Assembly (NCBI GenBank): GCA_002633005.1
Contig: NMRA01000595.1
Location: forward strand, 194,225-258,224
DNA length: 64,000 bases
Direction of reading: 5' to 3'
Source of the DNA: Phoronis australis
Taxonomy: Eukaryota; Phoronida; Phoronidae
Part shown: one piece after another, positions 48,601-56,800 of the stretch
Position numbering within the stretch: the stretch's first letter is position 1
How the letters are laid out: the number at the start of each line of letters is the position of its first letter
Made by a program: the position numbers and the translations under genes
Notes under the pieces: model-generated
Seen by the model: only the letters and a program-made list of their open reading frames with translations
What the model was told of the DNA's origin: nothing
The model's database searches: none

Positions 48601-50296
48601 TGTGTTCATGACGTCTCACAGTAAACAGCAAAAATGTCAAACTGTGCAGTCCTGTAAAGTCGTCTACTGAGTCCAAAAATAGGCCATTTCCCAATTTTGA
48701 GATAAAAACATTAGTGTCCCAGTGACCCTTTTCATGTCACTTTTTTGTCTTTAATTAAATCAGTCCTCGGCCACAGTAAGATTAAAAACCGGACGATCGC
48801 CGCACAAATGAAGAAGTTCATGATAAATCAACGTTTCCTCTATTCGTTAGACATCATCAGGATATTTATTTAGGACAACAAGTGCCAACATACATCTCAG
48901 GTGACATCCATGAAGTGAAGTGACAGATACACAGTAGACAGTAGCTGGTCATCACCATAGCGGCGATCGTCCGGTTTTTAATCTTTTTCGTCTTGTCTCA
49001 AGTTTGTTTGTAGCAATTGGAAGCTGCTCTAAAATCGCTATCCATCAAAAATAACTTTTGACATAGGTTGCTAATTGCTGTGAAATTAAGTCTCGTCTTT
49101 TTCGTTACCAGATGTGTTTAATAGGCCTGTCAGGTTATTTGAAAAGCATCCTGGTTTACGTCATTGACGAATTAACATCTCCATACACACCCCGACACTA
49201 TACTTCTCACCAGAGTAAGGGACACATTGAGACCAGTTTGACAGCGAGCAGTGGTGTAAATCAAAATTTTGTTTCTTTGATTTACACTAGCAACTTAAAC
49301 GTTATGTATCTTAGTGTGGTTTTAAGTATGAAATGTTGTTTTCATATTAGGGGTCAGAATGAAGTTACCCTACAGATTTTTCATCCACTCACAGTGCCGG
49401 TTTCTTCCACAGTAACAAACCATTGCTCTCGATAAGTCATACAGTTTGTCCTTTAAGCTGTTATCTTTCCATCCACCCACACTGGCCGAAAACCATCAAC
49501 TAGTTTTGGATCTGTTCAAATATTCAGGGTGAGAAGCCGGCAACCCTTATCAGGAGCCGCAAACCTCTAACCATCAAGCAAAACCATTTTTAATATCACC
49601 CTCCACGAAACATTTGCCACGCATTGTAGAAATTACGCTCAAAGAACTTTTGCCACGGGAACCTGAACTACGAGCACACACAAATAGGGCACCTTACCAT
49701 GAGGCTCAAATAAGTCAGTGCATGATATTGGCCACCAGAGGTCATTGCTCTGTAGTCTGGAAGATTGGTTTATATAATTTTAACATTGGTGATCCTCATC
49801 TGATTGCGCGACGTCCTTTCATTCATTTTTGGAAGAGAAACTCTGGGATTTGTGTTGTCCTTTGTCTATTGCTTGTTTACCTTACAGGAAACAACACGAC
49901 CTCGCCATTGCGTATTACACGGAGTCGCTAAAAATTCACGAGCGTTGCCTAGGAAAGTTTTCGTATTTTAGTGAGAAGGTGAACATCAAGATCGGTTGCA
50001 TCTTCCAGGAAACTGGCGAGTTAGAAAAGGCCGCCTTTTTCCTCGCACCTCTCCTGTCGGACGAGAAGCGGAACGAGATTATTACACGTGAGCCAAAGTA
50101 TGAAATGATCCCCAAAGCGGCACTGGCGATGTGTAAAGTCCAGGCACAACTGAGAACTGGAGACTGTGATTACAGGCGAATCTTAAGCCAGGAAGTGGAT
50201 CGGTTGTCTGCGTTATACTTGAGGGACGGCGACGAGGATAACTTGAAAGCTCTTAGAGAGACGTATGGTGAATATTTGGATACGACTGGCGATTGA
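36408..50296 (+). CDS. NB-ARC/TPR STAND protein, complete nine-exon gene (847 aa)
   Basis: Joined exons: 36408-36635, 38980-40101, 43612-43768, 44166-44310, 44425-44528, 45178-45297, 46534-46680, 48105-48216 and 49888-50296. They total 2,544 nt with matching phases throughout. Residues 37-450 form an NB-ARC ATPase: FVGR start (39-42), Walker A GPPLVGKS (64-71), Walker B LLLVDN (159-164), sensor VTTSR (195-199), a GLPL-like CSLPSVV (251-257) and a winged-helix end with MYPFLR (371-376) where many relatives have MHD. Residues about 505-790 are TPRs of the 42-residue kinesin-light-chain type. This is the APAF1/plant-R-like switch architecture: nucleotide-controlled oligomerisation sensed by repeats. 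There is no N-terminal death, CARD or TIR domain before the FVGR. The ligand is unknown. Confidence 0.9.
36797..37044. mobile_element. MITE with about 90-bp inverted repeats in intron 1
   Basis: The ends are TTAGAAAACGGATAATTGCC and, reversed, TTAGAAAATGGACAATTGCC. The arms continue through AAGTTCATGTTAACTCAACG and GACATCATCACGATATGTAC. It shares the arm interior with 48780-48983, so both belong to one family. No coding capacity. Confidence 0.8.
37655..37760. mobile_element. Small MITE (GCTAGGACCT ends) in intron 1
   Basis: GCTAGGACCTCGCTAAAAC at the left and its inverse with one mismatch at the right bound about 106 bp. The rest of intron 1 (37045-38979) shows no other supported feature. 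Confidence 0.65.
38980..40101 (+). CDS. NB-ARC gene exon 2: rest of the ATPase and winged helix
   Basis: A pyrimidine-rich CCTCCACAG acceptor is followed by 374 codons and AAG|GTAATT, phase 0 at both ends. Residues IFLELLQE continue the helix begun by SRLAKQ in exon 1. Walker B (YCLLLVDNCDG), VRIVTTSRFR, CCSLPSVVRLVG and LVDRSLLEYSEDTKTFFMYP are all here. Open sequence before the acceptor is intron read-through. Confidence 0.9.
40102..43611 (+). other. Intron 2 of the NB-ARC gene (3.5 kb)
   Basis: Bounded by AAG|GTAATT and CCCCTCAG|GTT. It contains AT-rich sequence, including a TTATTA-rich tract at about 42590-42690 that produces a spurious hydrophobic open frame. No exon, RNA or mobile element is supported. 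Confidence 0.75.
43612..43768 (+). CDS. NB-ARC gene exon 3: linker before the TPRs
   Basis: Acceptor CTGCCCCTCAG, 52 codons plus one base, donor CACAA|GTAAAT (phase 1). It encodes VGKEAFHYLSLVAPYES then KFYNACRESAKKFGTREEES, a helical, charged segment. Confidence 0.82.
44166..44310 (+). CDS. NB-ARC gene exon 4: TPR
   Basis: Acceptor CCCTTTTTCAG. It encodes ADECQQVFNEAGSLLENYP and KESWLYYRTGDYQKAVE, a TPR helix pair with the YxxxGDYxKAxE turn. The donor GTTGA|GTACGA is non-consensus at +3 and +5, but phase 2 fits exon 5 exactly. Confidence 0.82.
44425..44528 (+). CDS. NB-ARC gene exon 5: TPR
   Basis: Acceptor CTCTTTTCCCAG and donor CAAG|GTAAAT. Joined to exon 4 it reads KAVECCRRALDIETRCG, then LVTQINSIAGICLNMQG, completing one TPR and starting the next. 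The intron before it is only 114 nt. Confidence 0.85.
45178..45297 (+). CDS. NB-ARC gene exon 6: TPR
   Basis: Acceptor TTTTGTCAG and donor AAAT|GTAAGA, phase 1 to phase 1. It encodes KFVEAERHLKEALEMRKQMN and HPSVAVALNNLGGLYTK, a textbook kinesin-light-chain-type TPR. Confidence 0.9.
45950..46460. repeat. Inverted pair of about 130-bp sequences in intron 6
   Basis: GTGTTCCATCGAAAC, an AAAACAG/GCACCT region and CCAG-GAATCGGACA on the plus strand at about 45960-46090 recur inverted at about 46330-46460, with clear divergence. The arms flank an unrelated centre. Probably a mobile-element relic. Confidence 0.5.
46534..46680 (+). CDS. NB-ARC gene exon 7: TPR
   Basis: Acceptor TTCTCTGTTTAG and donor GCGG|GTAAGA, phase 1 to phase 1. 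It encodes WGKCKKGLDYSKASLLIRRQ and HNDVARALVSVAYQVLRHHG, the next 42-residue TPR. Skipping of this 147-nt phase-matched exon would keep the frame. Confidence 0.88.
48105..48216 (+). CDS. NB-ARC gene exon 8: TPR
   Basis: Acceptor TGTTCTGTTTCCAG and donor TACAA|GTACGT (phase 2). It encodes DEALGYLEEALNLRKKL and TAYVLYYMADSYAYK. An alternative donor lies six bases later (TAC|GTATAT). The first is preferred because its phase joins exon 9. Confidence 0.85.
48780..48983. mobile_element. MITE of the same family in intron 8
   Basis: Perfect 23-bp terminal inverted repeats (core AAACCGGACGATCGCCG). Internal words AAGAAGTTCATGATAAATCA and GACATCATCAGGATAT are shared with the intron 1 element at 36797-37044. 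The rest of intron 8 is featureless. Confidence 0.8.
49888..50296 (+). CDS. NB-ARC gene exon 9: last TPR and C-terminus
   Basis: Acceptor TTTACCTTACAG, then KQHDLAIAYYTESLKIHERC, GCIFQETGELEKAAFFLAPL and a non-repeat helical tail ending YLDTTGD with TGA at 50294-50296. Confidence 0.9.
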
Positions 50297-50412
50297 CCGT
50301 CTTGTGTCCGTGATCTGAATGATGAATACACCCTCGCTATTTATTATGTAGTTTGCACTGCTGTTTTATAATATGTGTTGAATGTGTTTGTTCACAAAAC
50401 GTTTGGTTGTCG

Positions 50413-50418
50413 AATAAA
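50413..50418 (+). terminator. Polyadenylation signal AATAAA of the NB-ARC gene
   Basis: AATAAA lies 117 nt after the stop codon in a T-rich 3' UTR. It is the first such hexamer after the stop, and a GT-rich stretch follows. Confidence 0.65.
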
Positions 50419-50419
50419 G

Positions 50420-51962
50420 TCTAGATGTAATCTGGCGTTATCTATATTGAGAGACTCTTAAGACTTCTCTTAAATTTTTTTGCCAGTCGCTCCTGGGGAA
50501 ACAAACGAAGTTATATTGTGGTCCAAGATTTTCTAATGAATATACAATCATGTAGTCTTATGTCTTGGAAACTAGGCTCGGGCCACTGACAGCTAGTTAC
50601 GTTTGTTTAAGAAAAAAATGCCACCGTTTGATAACTAACATCTATGCATTGTTTTCGCGCACGTAATAAAGTTATGTGATGACTAAATATTTAAAAAAAA
50701 TATATAATTTTACCGGTGTACTGGTAATGCTTTTCAAAGTTATGTAAATTCGGTCCTTTTTAACGAAGCTTCAAGGCGCACTTCAACCTAGTTTGCTGGC
50801 TGAACTTGTTTTTGTTAGTTTTTGGCTGTTTAGTGGACTAGATTGGCAATGTACCTGCGGAATGGAATAGTAGTAAGAATAATGGAATTTTAAATTAAAT
50901 CACGTTCGTTTCTGTCTCGAAATCAGACATTGTTGAATATAGTAAGTGGCACACTTGATCCTCTGTGGTAGCAACAAGGATCCACTGAGGTTTGTCCACA
51001 TGTTCGTAAGTCACGAACTTCAAAGGGTACCGGTCAGTGTGTGGAAATTTTTGAAGAAACTGGCATCCTTTTCCATATAAACTTTGAGGTGTTTTTTCAA
51101 TTCTATGTACGGCTAATAATTGTCACGTGATTAACCATGATTTGATTCGTATACCTTATTAGATTCTAATTACCGTAAATTACATGACAACCTATTTCTC
51201 AGATTGTGTGACACAATTTGACGATTTAAAAGAAAGCGCGTCTCTCAAAACTTGTGATAGAAGATTCCTTTGTCAGCACGCCCGTAGCCAAGAGTGAGTG
51301 CGGGTCTGACGGGCGCGAACACACCCCACCGGCAATTGAAGTCCACTCGGTGCAGAGCTGCTTGTGCCGGGCAATTTTGCAAAGTTTTAGCAATTTTTGC
51401 TAAAAGCCCCCGAATCCCTGTGCATTTTGACGTCATAAGCAGTGTATCGCCTCAGAGTAATCTGGGAGCAGGCCACTGCTTACAATGGCGTGGGTAATTT
51501 GGTCGGTAAATATCCCAAACTTCTCAAAGCGGTTTCTCATCAGCACACGACAACTGTAAAGGTCGATTACAAACAACAAGTAGCTTATCATTTATTTAGA
51601 ATATCACTCGATATTATTTGCTCAACTTATCTCATAGCCCGGCCGGGACGCATAGCCACGACAGGCTCAGGCCCAAGTCTCGCAGATCTGCACGCGCCGG
51701 TACCAAGCGCTACATGTAGGTCATGAGAACACGCAGCTACGTTGCACCTTACCAGCACCCGTACTCGTTGCAGGTCATTGTCGTCAGCTCCGTTGTGATG
51801 GCTTTCGTCAGGTAAATCACACTGATCAATTTGAAAGTGCACGAGTTTCAAGTAAAATCGGACACATTCATTGTTATCTAATGACAAACTGGTAAACACT
51901 GCTTATGACGTTAAGAGTTGGGCGGCAAGAATTGTGACTCAGTGATCACGAAAAGGATGATT
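50420..51962. other. Intergenic stretch between two convergent genes
   Basis: The plus-strand NB-ARC gene and the minus-strand PCSK9-like gene end towards each other here. A G+C-richer patch at 51260-51480 looks like a dispersed repeat (ACGCCCGTAGCCAAGAG), but I cannot define its ends. No gene seen. Confidence 0.55.
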
Positions 51963-52394
51963 ACATGGGCGGCGTACTAAAGGGGACTGGGGAGCTATAG
52001 TCCCCCACTTTTTTCAGTGCTGTGCCGCCCATGGTCTAGGGACGGTGCACCACAGGGGGGCTGATAGGCTATAGCCCCCACTTCCTTTAGTGCTGCGCCG
52101 CCCATGGTCTAGGGACAGTGCACCAAAGGGGGGCTGATAGGCTATTAGTGCTGCGCCGCCCATGGTCTAGGGACGGTGCACCACAGGGGGGGGGCTGATA
52201 GGCTATATCCCCACTTCCTTTAGTGCTGCGCCGCCCATGGTCTAGGGACGGTGCACCACAGGGGGAGGCTGATAGGCTATAGCCCCCACTTCCTTTAGTG
52301 CTGCGCCGCCCATGGTCTAGGGACGGCGAACCACAGGGGGGGGGGGGCTGATAGGCTATAGCCCCCACTTCCTTTAGTGCTGCGCCGCCCATGT
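51963..52394. mobile_element. TIR element with six internal minisatellite units
   Basis: The ends are exact inverses, ACATGGGCGGCG (51963-51974) and CGCCGCCCATGT (52383-52394). Inside, GCCGCCCATGGTCTAGGGAC starts at 52024, 52097, 52155, 52230 and 52305, and a last partial unit begins at 52384. Spacings are 73, 58, 75, 75 and 79 bp. Each unit also holds GGCTATAGCCCCCACTTCC. Short relatives lie at each boundary of the 3.5-kb ankyrin units. It encodes no protein; the overlapping open frame is the repeat read antisense. Confidence 0.8.
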
Positions 52395-52918
52395 GATAAA
52401 ACTGCATACAGTTGCGTCAGCAATTACGGAAATTCAATTTGCAATGAATAACGGAAGTATATTCCAGCTGAGACGCGGCAATAAATTAACTTATCATGAC
52501 ACCAAAACAGAGGAATTTGTATTTTATATGCATATCGTGATCAGGAATGGTAATAAACATTTGTTGACTGTCGAATTAATAATCGTTTGTGATTTCTTTG
52601 TATAAAGTGACTCCTATTTGTGAAGAGATCATTTGCTTTGTATGTATCTTTTTGATGAGAGAATGGTGAAGAAAGCAAAAACAAACGATGTGAAGCATCA
52701 AGCGCGGAATTTACCGAAGATTTTCGAATGAACAGATTGAGCCATTCTAGATAACACCTCGTCAGATTACTGGACGAGAAATTTAGGCAATAAAATTTCA
52801 AGAGTCTTGTATTGACGACATAACAACTATTTCAAAGAGTTATCTATTCGATCAATAGAAAATACAACGGGCTCTCTATTTGGAAGACGATTCTTTCGAA
52901 AATGTACGGTGGCATGTA

Positions 52919-52924
52919 TTTATT
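52919..52924 (-). terminator. Polyadenylation signal of the PCSK9-like gene
   Basis: AATAAA on the minus strand, 26 nt after the TAG stop. It is close to the stop, but it is the first hexamer downstream. Confidence 0.45.
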
Positions 52925-52950
52925 GTACTGCAGCTGCATCGATATTACAT

Positions 52951-53059
52951 CTAATACTTTTCAACACAAAGGACATGCTGCGCGCATTTTTTACACTTGG
53001 TAGAACACCTGTTGCAGTCGACCGTCGGTAAGGTGGGCGAGGCTTCGTCTTGAGTCCAC
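52951..53059 (-). CDS. PCSK9-like gene, last exon
   Basis: Acceptor ACTTGTTTCAG. The first base completes the proline codon left by the previous exon. 36 codons including the stop, with six cysteines in NRCSTKCKKCAQHVLC. The frame agreement across three exons is the main support. Confidence 0.62.
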
Positions 53060-54420
53060 CTGAAACAAGTAATGAAATCCCGAAGCAATGTACGAAAAAC
53101 TCGGCACCCTGTTACGTCATTTCCGGTATGTGAATACTAGCTGCTCAACGCACATGGCGTCACCCTGTTACAAGTTGCATCATGCTTCAACAATCATTTC
53201 CGACAGTGATTATTCCAGCAGGAACGGATTCACAAATCAAAGGTAAACAAGCAAAGGTAACAAAACACTGCGCACGAATTAGAAAGGTGATAAACTGACA
53301 AGATCACTTGAATCTTACTGAGCCTAAAACAACATCCGTTTTGCTATTGATACTGCTCCTGGAAAAGCATTTCACTTTTGAAGTGAAACATACTTACGGA
53401 TTGATTATTGTGCATATTTCCAATGTGTATCCAGTTGAACATTGATATGATGGGTGTCTTAAATAGCCACTGCTCGGGTTCCTTTTCAAGTACACCTTTG
53501 CGCACGTGGCCTTAGCCTACAAACATTGAAAATTGTTGTAGTCTACCGATTTTGGATGTGATTACATTATGTCCCTGTGCTATTACGAGTGTTGTACTAA
53601 GAATTCTCACTCATTAACACAAAGATGTAACATTCGGACATATCGATTTGTGGATGGTGAGAAATGTCCAAGTATAATGTACATTAAGGGAGAAATAGTT
53701 TTTCGTCATTTATGCCTGCCTCTCCAGACAAGGTGAACCGAAGGATTAAAGCCATTCATTTCTTTTCTCCAAAAAACAAAATATGAAACATGTGTGCAGG
53801 TACTGGCTATACATGAAGCTTGCCTACAGTCTAAACGTTGCATTCAAAGTATTTCTTGCATTTATTTATACTGCAAACCTTGCTGGCCATGTCAAAAACC
53901 GAGCACAACCACGCAAAATTGGCAGGTTTAAACCCAAAAACTACAGCTGGCATGCTATTATTGGGCACCAGCCACTCAGAATGCCAAAACACTCTAGATT
54001 TTAAAACCGGAAGATAGTGGGTGTCGACAGAAAGTTTTTTTGCTAACCTGAAAAGTCTGAAGGGTACCTTAATTTCAAGCCAAAACTTTCTTAGTCGAGT
54101 GGAAGTGGTTAAAACATAAATATATAATAAAAACATTCGTGGCTAGCCACCAGAATTTCCGAATTCAGCACAAATGTCGCTTCATAGCTCACCAGAGAAA
54201 CCTTCACCCTCTCATACATGTACCTTGGTTCCACTTTTTCCCCATCTATTGCTGGCGAAGCAAGTCATCACTCCGTTGCTATCTCGCGTCATTTTATTTC
54301 CGTCGCACGTGCCTGTGTTTTCGCAGACGCAGCCAACCATGCGGTCGCCTGGTTCACACGTCACAGACGATAGCTCGTCATCAGCACCACCCGTCGCTGG
54401 TCCCAGTTTGGTGTACACAC
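52951..54420 (-). CDS. 3' part of a gene with a PCSK9-like Cys/His-rich C-terminal domain
   Basis: Exons on the minus strand: 54420-54224, 53516-53398 and 53059-52951, with fitting phases (0, then 2) and a TAG at 52951-52953. The joined peptide reads CEPGDRMVGCVCENTGTCDG, then MTCFASNRWGKSGTK|AKATC, then QCSTGYTLEICTIINP|W, and ends CNRCSTKCKKCAQHVLCVEKY. The C-x-P-x(5)-GC-x-C ... C-x-A-x-N-x-x-G-x-x-G-x-x-A-x-A-x-C plan matches the repeated modules of the PCSK9 C-terminal domain, an extracellular disulfide-rich fold. Upstream exons are not found, so I cannot say whether a protease domain is attached. The pairing to PCSK9 is by pattern recognition only. Confidence 0.6.
53398..53516 (-). CDS. 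PCSK9-like gene, exon n-1
   Basis: Acceptor AATGTTTGTAG and consensus donor GTAAGT. It is 119 nt and leaves in phase 2. It encodes AKATCAKVYLKRNPSSGYL, then HPSYQCSTGYTLEICTIIN, the end of one module and the start of the next. Confidence 0.62.
54224..54420 (-). CDS. PCSK9-like gene, exon n-2
   Basis: Acceptor TTATTTTTCAG, 197 nt, donor CCAAG|GTACAT. It enters in phase 1 and leaves in phase 0. It encodes most of one Cys-rich module, including GCVCENTGTCDGNKM and CFASNRWGKSG. Confidence 0.6.
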
Positions 54421-54479
54421 CTGAAAAATAAACATGACGGTTATTTGCAGGTTAATGCAATATGATGAAAGGTACATGT

Positions 54480-54590
54480 ACCATATTTCCGGCTCCCGTC
54501 TACACGTGTGTGGAGGAGAACCCGTTGCACAACTATTTTGATAACACCATTCAAGGCGGTGGTCACACACAGGTTTAGACTTACATGTAT
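54480..54590 (-). CDS. Possible further Cys-rich exon of the PCSK9-like gene
   Basis: The minus strand reads KPVCDHRLEWCYQNSCATG and PPHTCRREPEIW, six cysteines in about 35 residues just upstream of exon n-2. A donor with the phase needed by the next exon is not obvious, so it may belong to another transcript or be chance. Confidence 0.25.
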
Positions 54591-54599
54591 ATAGCAAAC

Positions 54600-56459
54600 C
54601 TTAGTGTGATAAATTGTTTGAAGGATTCACAACGCCGGGCTATCAAACATCTTTTCATGATAATGCAGACACTAAGCGGCCGTCCTGGGCGTCCTTGGGA
54701 CGGCCCTTTTAAAAAAATGACGGCTTTGGACGGCACGGCCAAGACGGAAAAAAGACGGCCTGAACCAAAACAACCTCGGCGAAAGTGAAGGCTAAACGAA
54801 GAATTTTAACATTTATTATTAATAAATTTCATTGAAACCTACAATTCATTGTTTAAGTTCGCTAAATATTAAGAAATAACTCGACATTAGAAACGTTTGC
54901 CATCTATTTTTACTATAAATGTCACAATGACGATCGGCAAATACTGGCAGCCATCTTTGGGGAACACCTTCCTTTTCTGTGACGTCAAGGTGACTTCATA
55001 CGGAATCCCCCGCACGACGAGTGTCGAGAAATATTGCCGCATCCAGCGCTAACTACCCGTACATGGACACTTAATCTTTGAAACTGAAGAACCCACACCC
55101 GAAGTTCAAAGGATTTGCCGTACCTCTAATGCTAGTTGCCGACGCGGAAGTTGAAGCGGCACTCGATATATTCGACGGAGCAGCCAATTTGAAATAGCCG
55201 ACGGAGAACGACGTACACTTCGAAAAAATGATACCCGACAAAATTCTAGCCCTGACCTGCCGTACAAATGCCATCAATGTCGTTGAACCGGCATGCAAAC
55301 CAGATAAAACTTAGCGCAAACTTCCTTAGTTTAATTGTTCGCATAGCTCCGTTGCAACTCGAACGAATGAATGAAAAAATATCAAAAAAATCCGCACGGC
55401 CGAACGACTTATATTGATGCGCGAGAATGCAGTGCAAACTTTACGAGAAAAAAATGTGGTGTGTAATGTTGGTTGCGTATTCAATGAATAACTTAGCATG
55501 AAAATAAATGTCTCGAAATACTTCAACTTATTGTGGAATTCCATGATTATTGGGCGATTCGAGTTTATCCTCTGTGTGTGGCAGTGCGTGCCGTATATGG
55601 AAAAAAGTAGGTCAGCCAGTCACGTGCACAGCACCTGTTACTTNAAAGAATTAATTTACCGGAAATGACATTTTTACGAATTCGAAAAATCAGCCACGAA
55701 GTTTGTGTTTCTGTTTTTCAGATTATGTCTCAAATGATGCTGCCATTTTCGTAATACATTAATATTTTATATATATAAAAGTGCGATTACCGGAGTTTAC
55801 TGATAACAATTTTTACAGGCATGAAACCTGTACTTGGAGGCCGGAGCTTATAAAAAGAAAGACACTCGTTTCGATCACATTGGTTTTTTAAAATTGCTTT
55901 AGATGACAAAGTTAAAATCAAAAATTTGAAAATCAACACACAGATTGTTACCGGGACATGTAATAAAATACACAGCATGCTCCGATAAAATCCGATAAAA
56001 TAAATTTCATGCTACATATACCCATTAATTTCTTTTAGTAATTTGGTAAATTTTAAACTTTGATCTATCGATCATCCTTGCAAAAACACTTGGAAATACG
56101 AGTTCATTCCGAATGATTTTTTTGCTTCTTCTTTAAAAAGAAGAATTAGATTCTGTGGCCGAAACAGATATCGTCGTTTAGCAAAATTTTGCGGGTTAGA
56201 TTACCTTTGTTACTATGCATAAGACAAAAAAATGAGCACTGCTTCCAAGTCAACTTCATTTCCCATGTATGGGGTTATATTGCTTTGTGAAATTCACGTC
56301 AACAAGTAGCCGTAAATCCTGTAAATCAGCCCATGGGACTTTTTTCACTTTAACGTTTTCTACAAAATTTTACTTGAGTATGGATTTTCTTGAATTTGCT
56401 TATAAAAGTTTGGTATTTTCTTACTGCAAATTTGCTAATAAAAGTGAGATCACCGAATC
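54600..56459. other. Stretch with no supported gene
   Basis: The plus strand at about 55081-55260 has a protein-like run (KNPHPKFKGFAVPLMLVA, EVEAALDIFDGAANLK) broken by a TAG. I cannot assign it to a family. A repeated ACGGC word marks 54675-54760. A single N at 55644 is an assembly join. Confidence 0.4.
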
Positions 56460-56800
56460 GGTTTTTCCGTTACACACGCCAAAAATTGGGTTCGTATGCA
56501 TGAATCATGCATACGAACCCAAAAATCACACTTACGAACAAAAGTCATAAGCACGGACCGCAAAAAATATACAGTGTACATACGATTATAAAATCATACA
56601 CACGAATAGAATCACACGCACGAACACATTATCGTTTGGTGGTTCGTGCGTAGTATTCGGAGGCTCGTGCTTAGGATTTGTGTTCGCATCTGTGAGTTTG
56701 TGGTTCGTGAGTATTTTATGCGTGATTTTTGGGTTCGTGTACGTGATTCATGGGTTCGTAGGCATGATTCATAGTTTCGTAGGTGGTTTGTGCGTCTCAT
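56460..56800. repeat. Fold-back block of degenerate TTCGTATGATTC-type repeats
   Basis: The left part repeats forms of CGAACCCAAAAATCACAC and ACACGAATAGAATCACACGC. The right part repeats the inverse (GTGATTTTTGGGTTCGTGTA, ATTCATGGGTTCGTAGGC). Unit length is near 20 bp. It contains the perfect palindrome at 56486-56522. The open frame across it is repeat-derived. Confidence 0.7.
56486..56522. repeat. Perfect 18-bp-arm palindrome
   Basis: TTGGGTTCGTATGCATGA and its exact inverse separated by one A. It can extrude as a hairpin with almost no loop. It sits at the left edge of the fold-back block. Confidence 0.9.

Noticed and set aside
52087-52407. 106-codon minus-strand proline/glycine-rich repeat protein
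   Set aside because: It is the minisatellite read antisense; unit lengths are not multiples of three and the frame survives only by chance.
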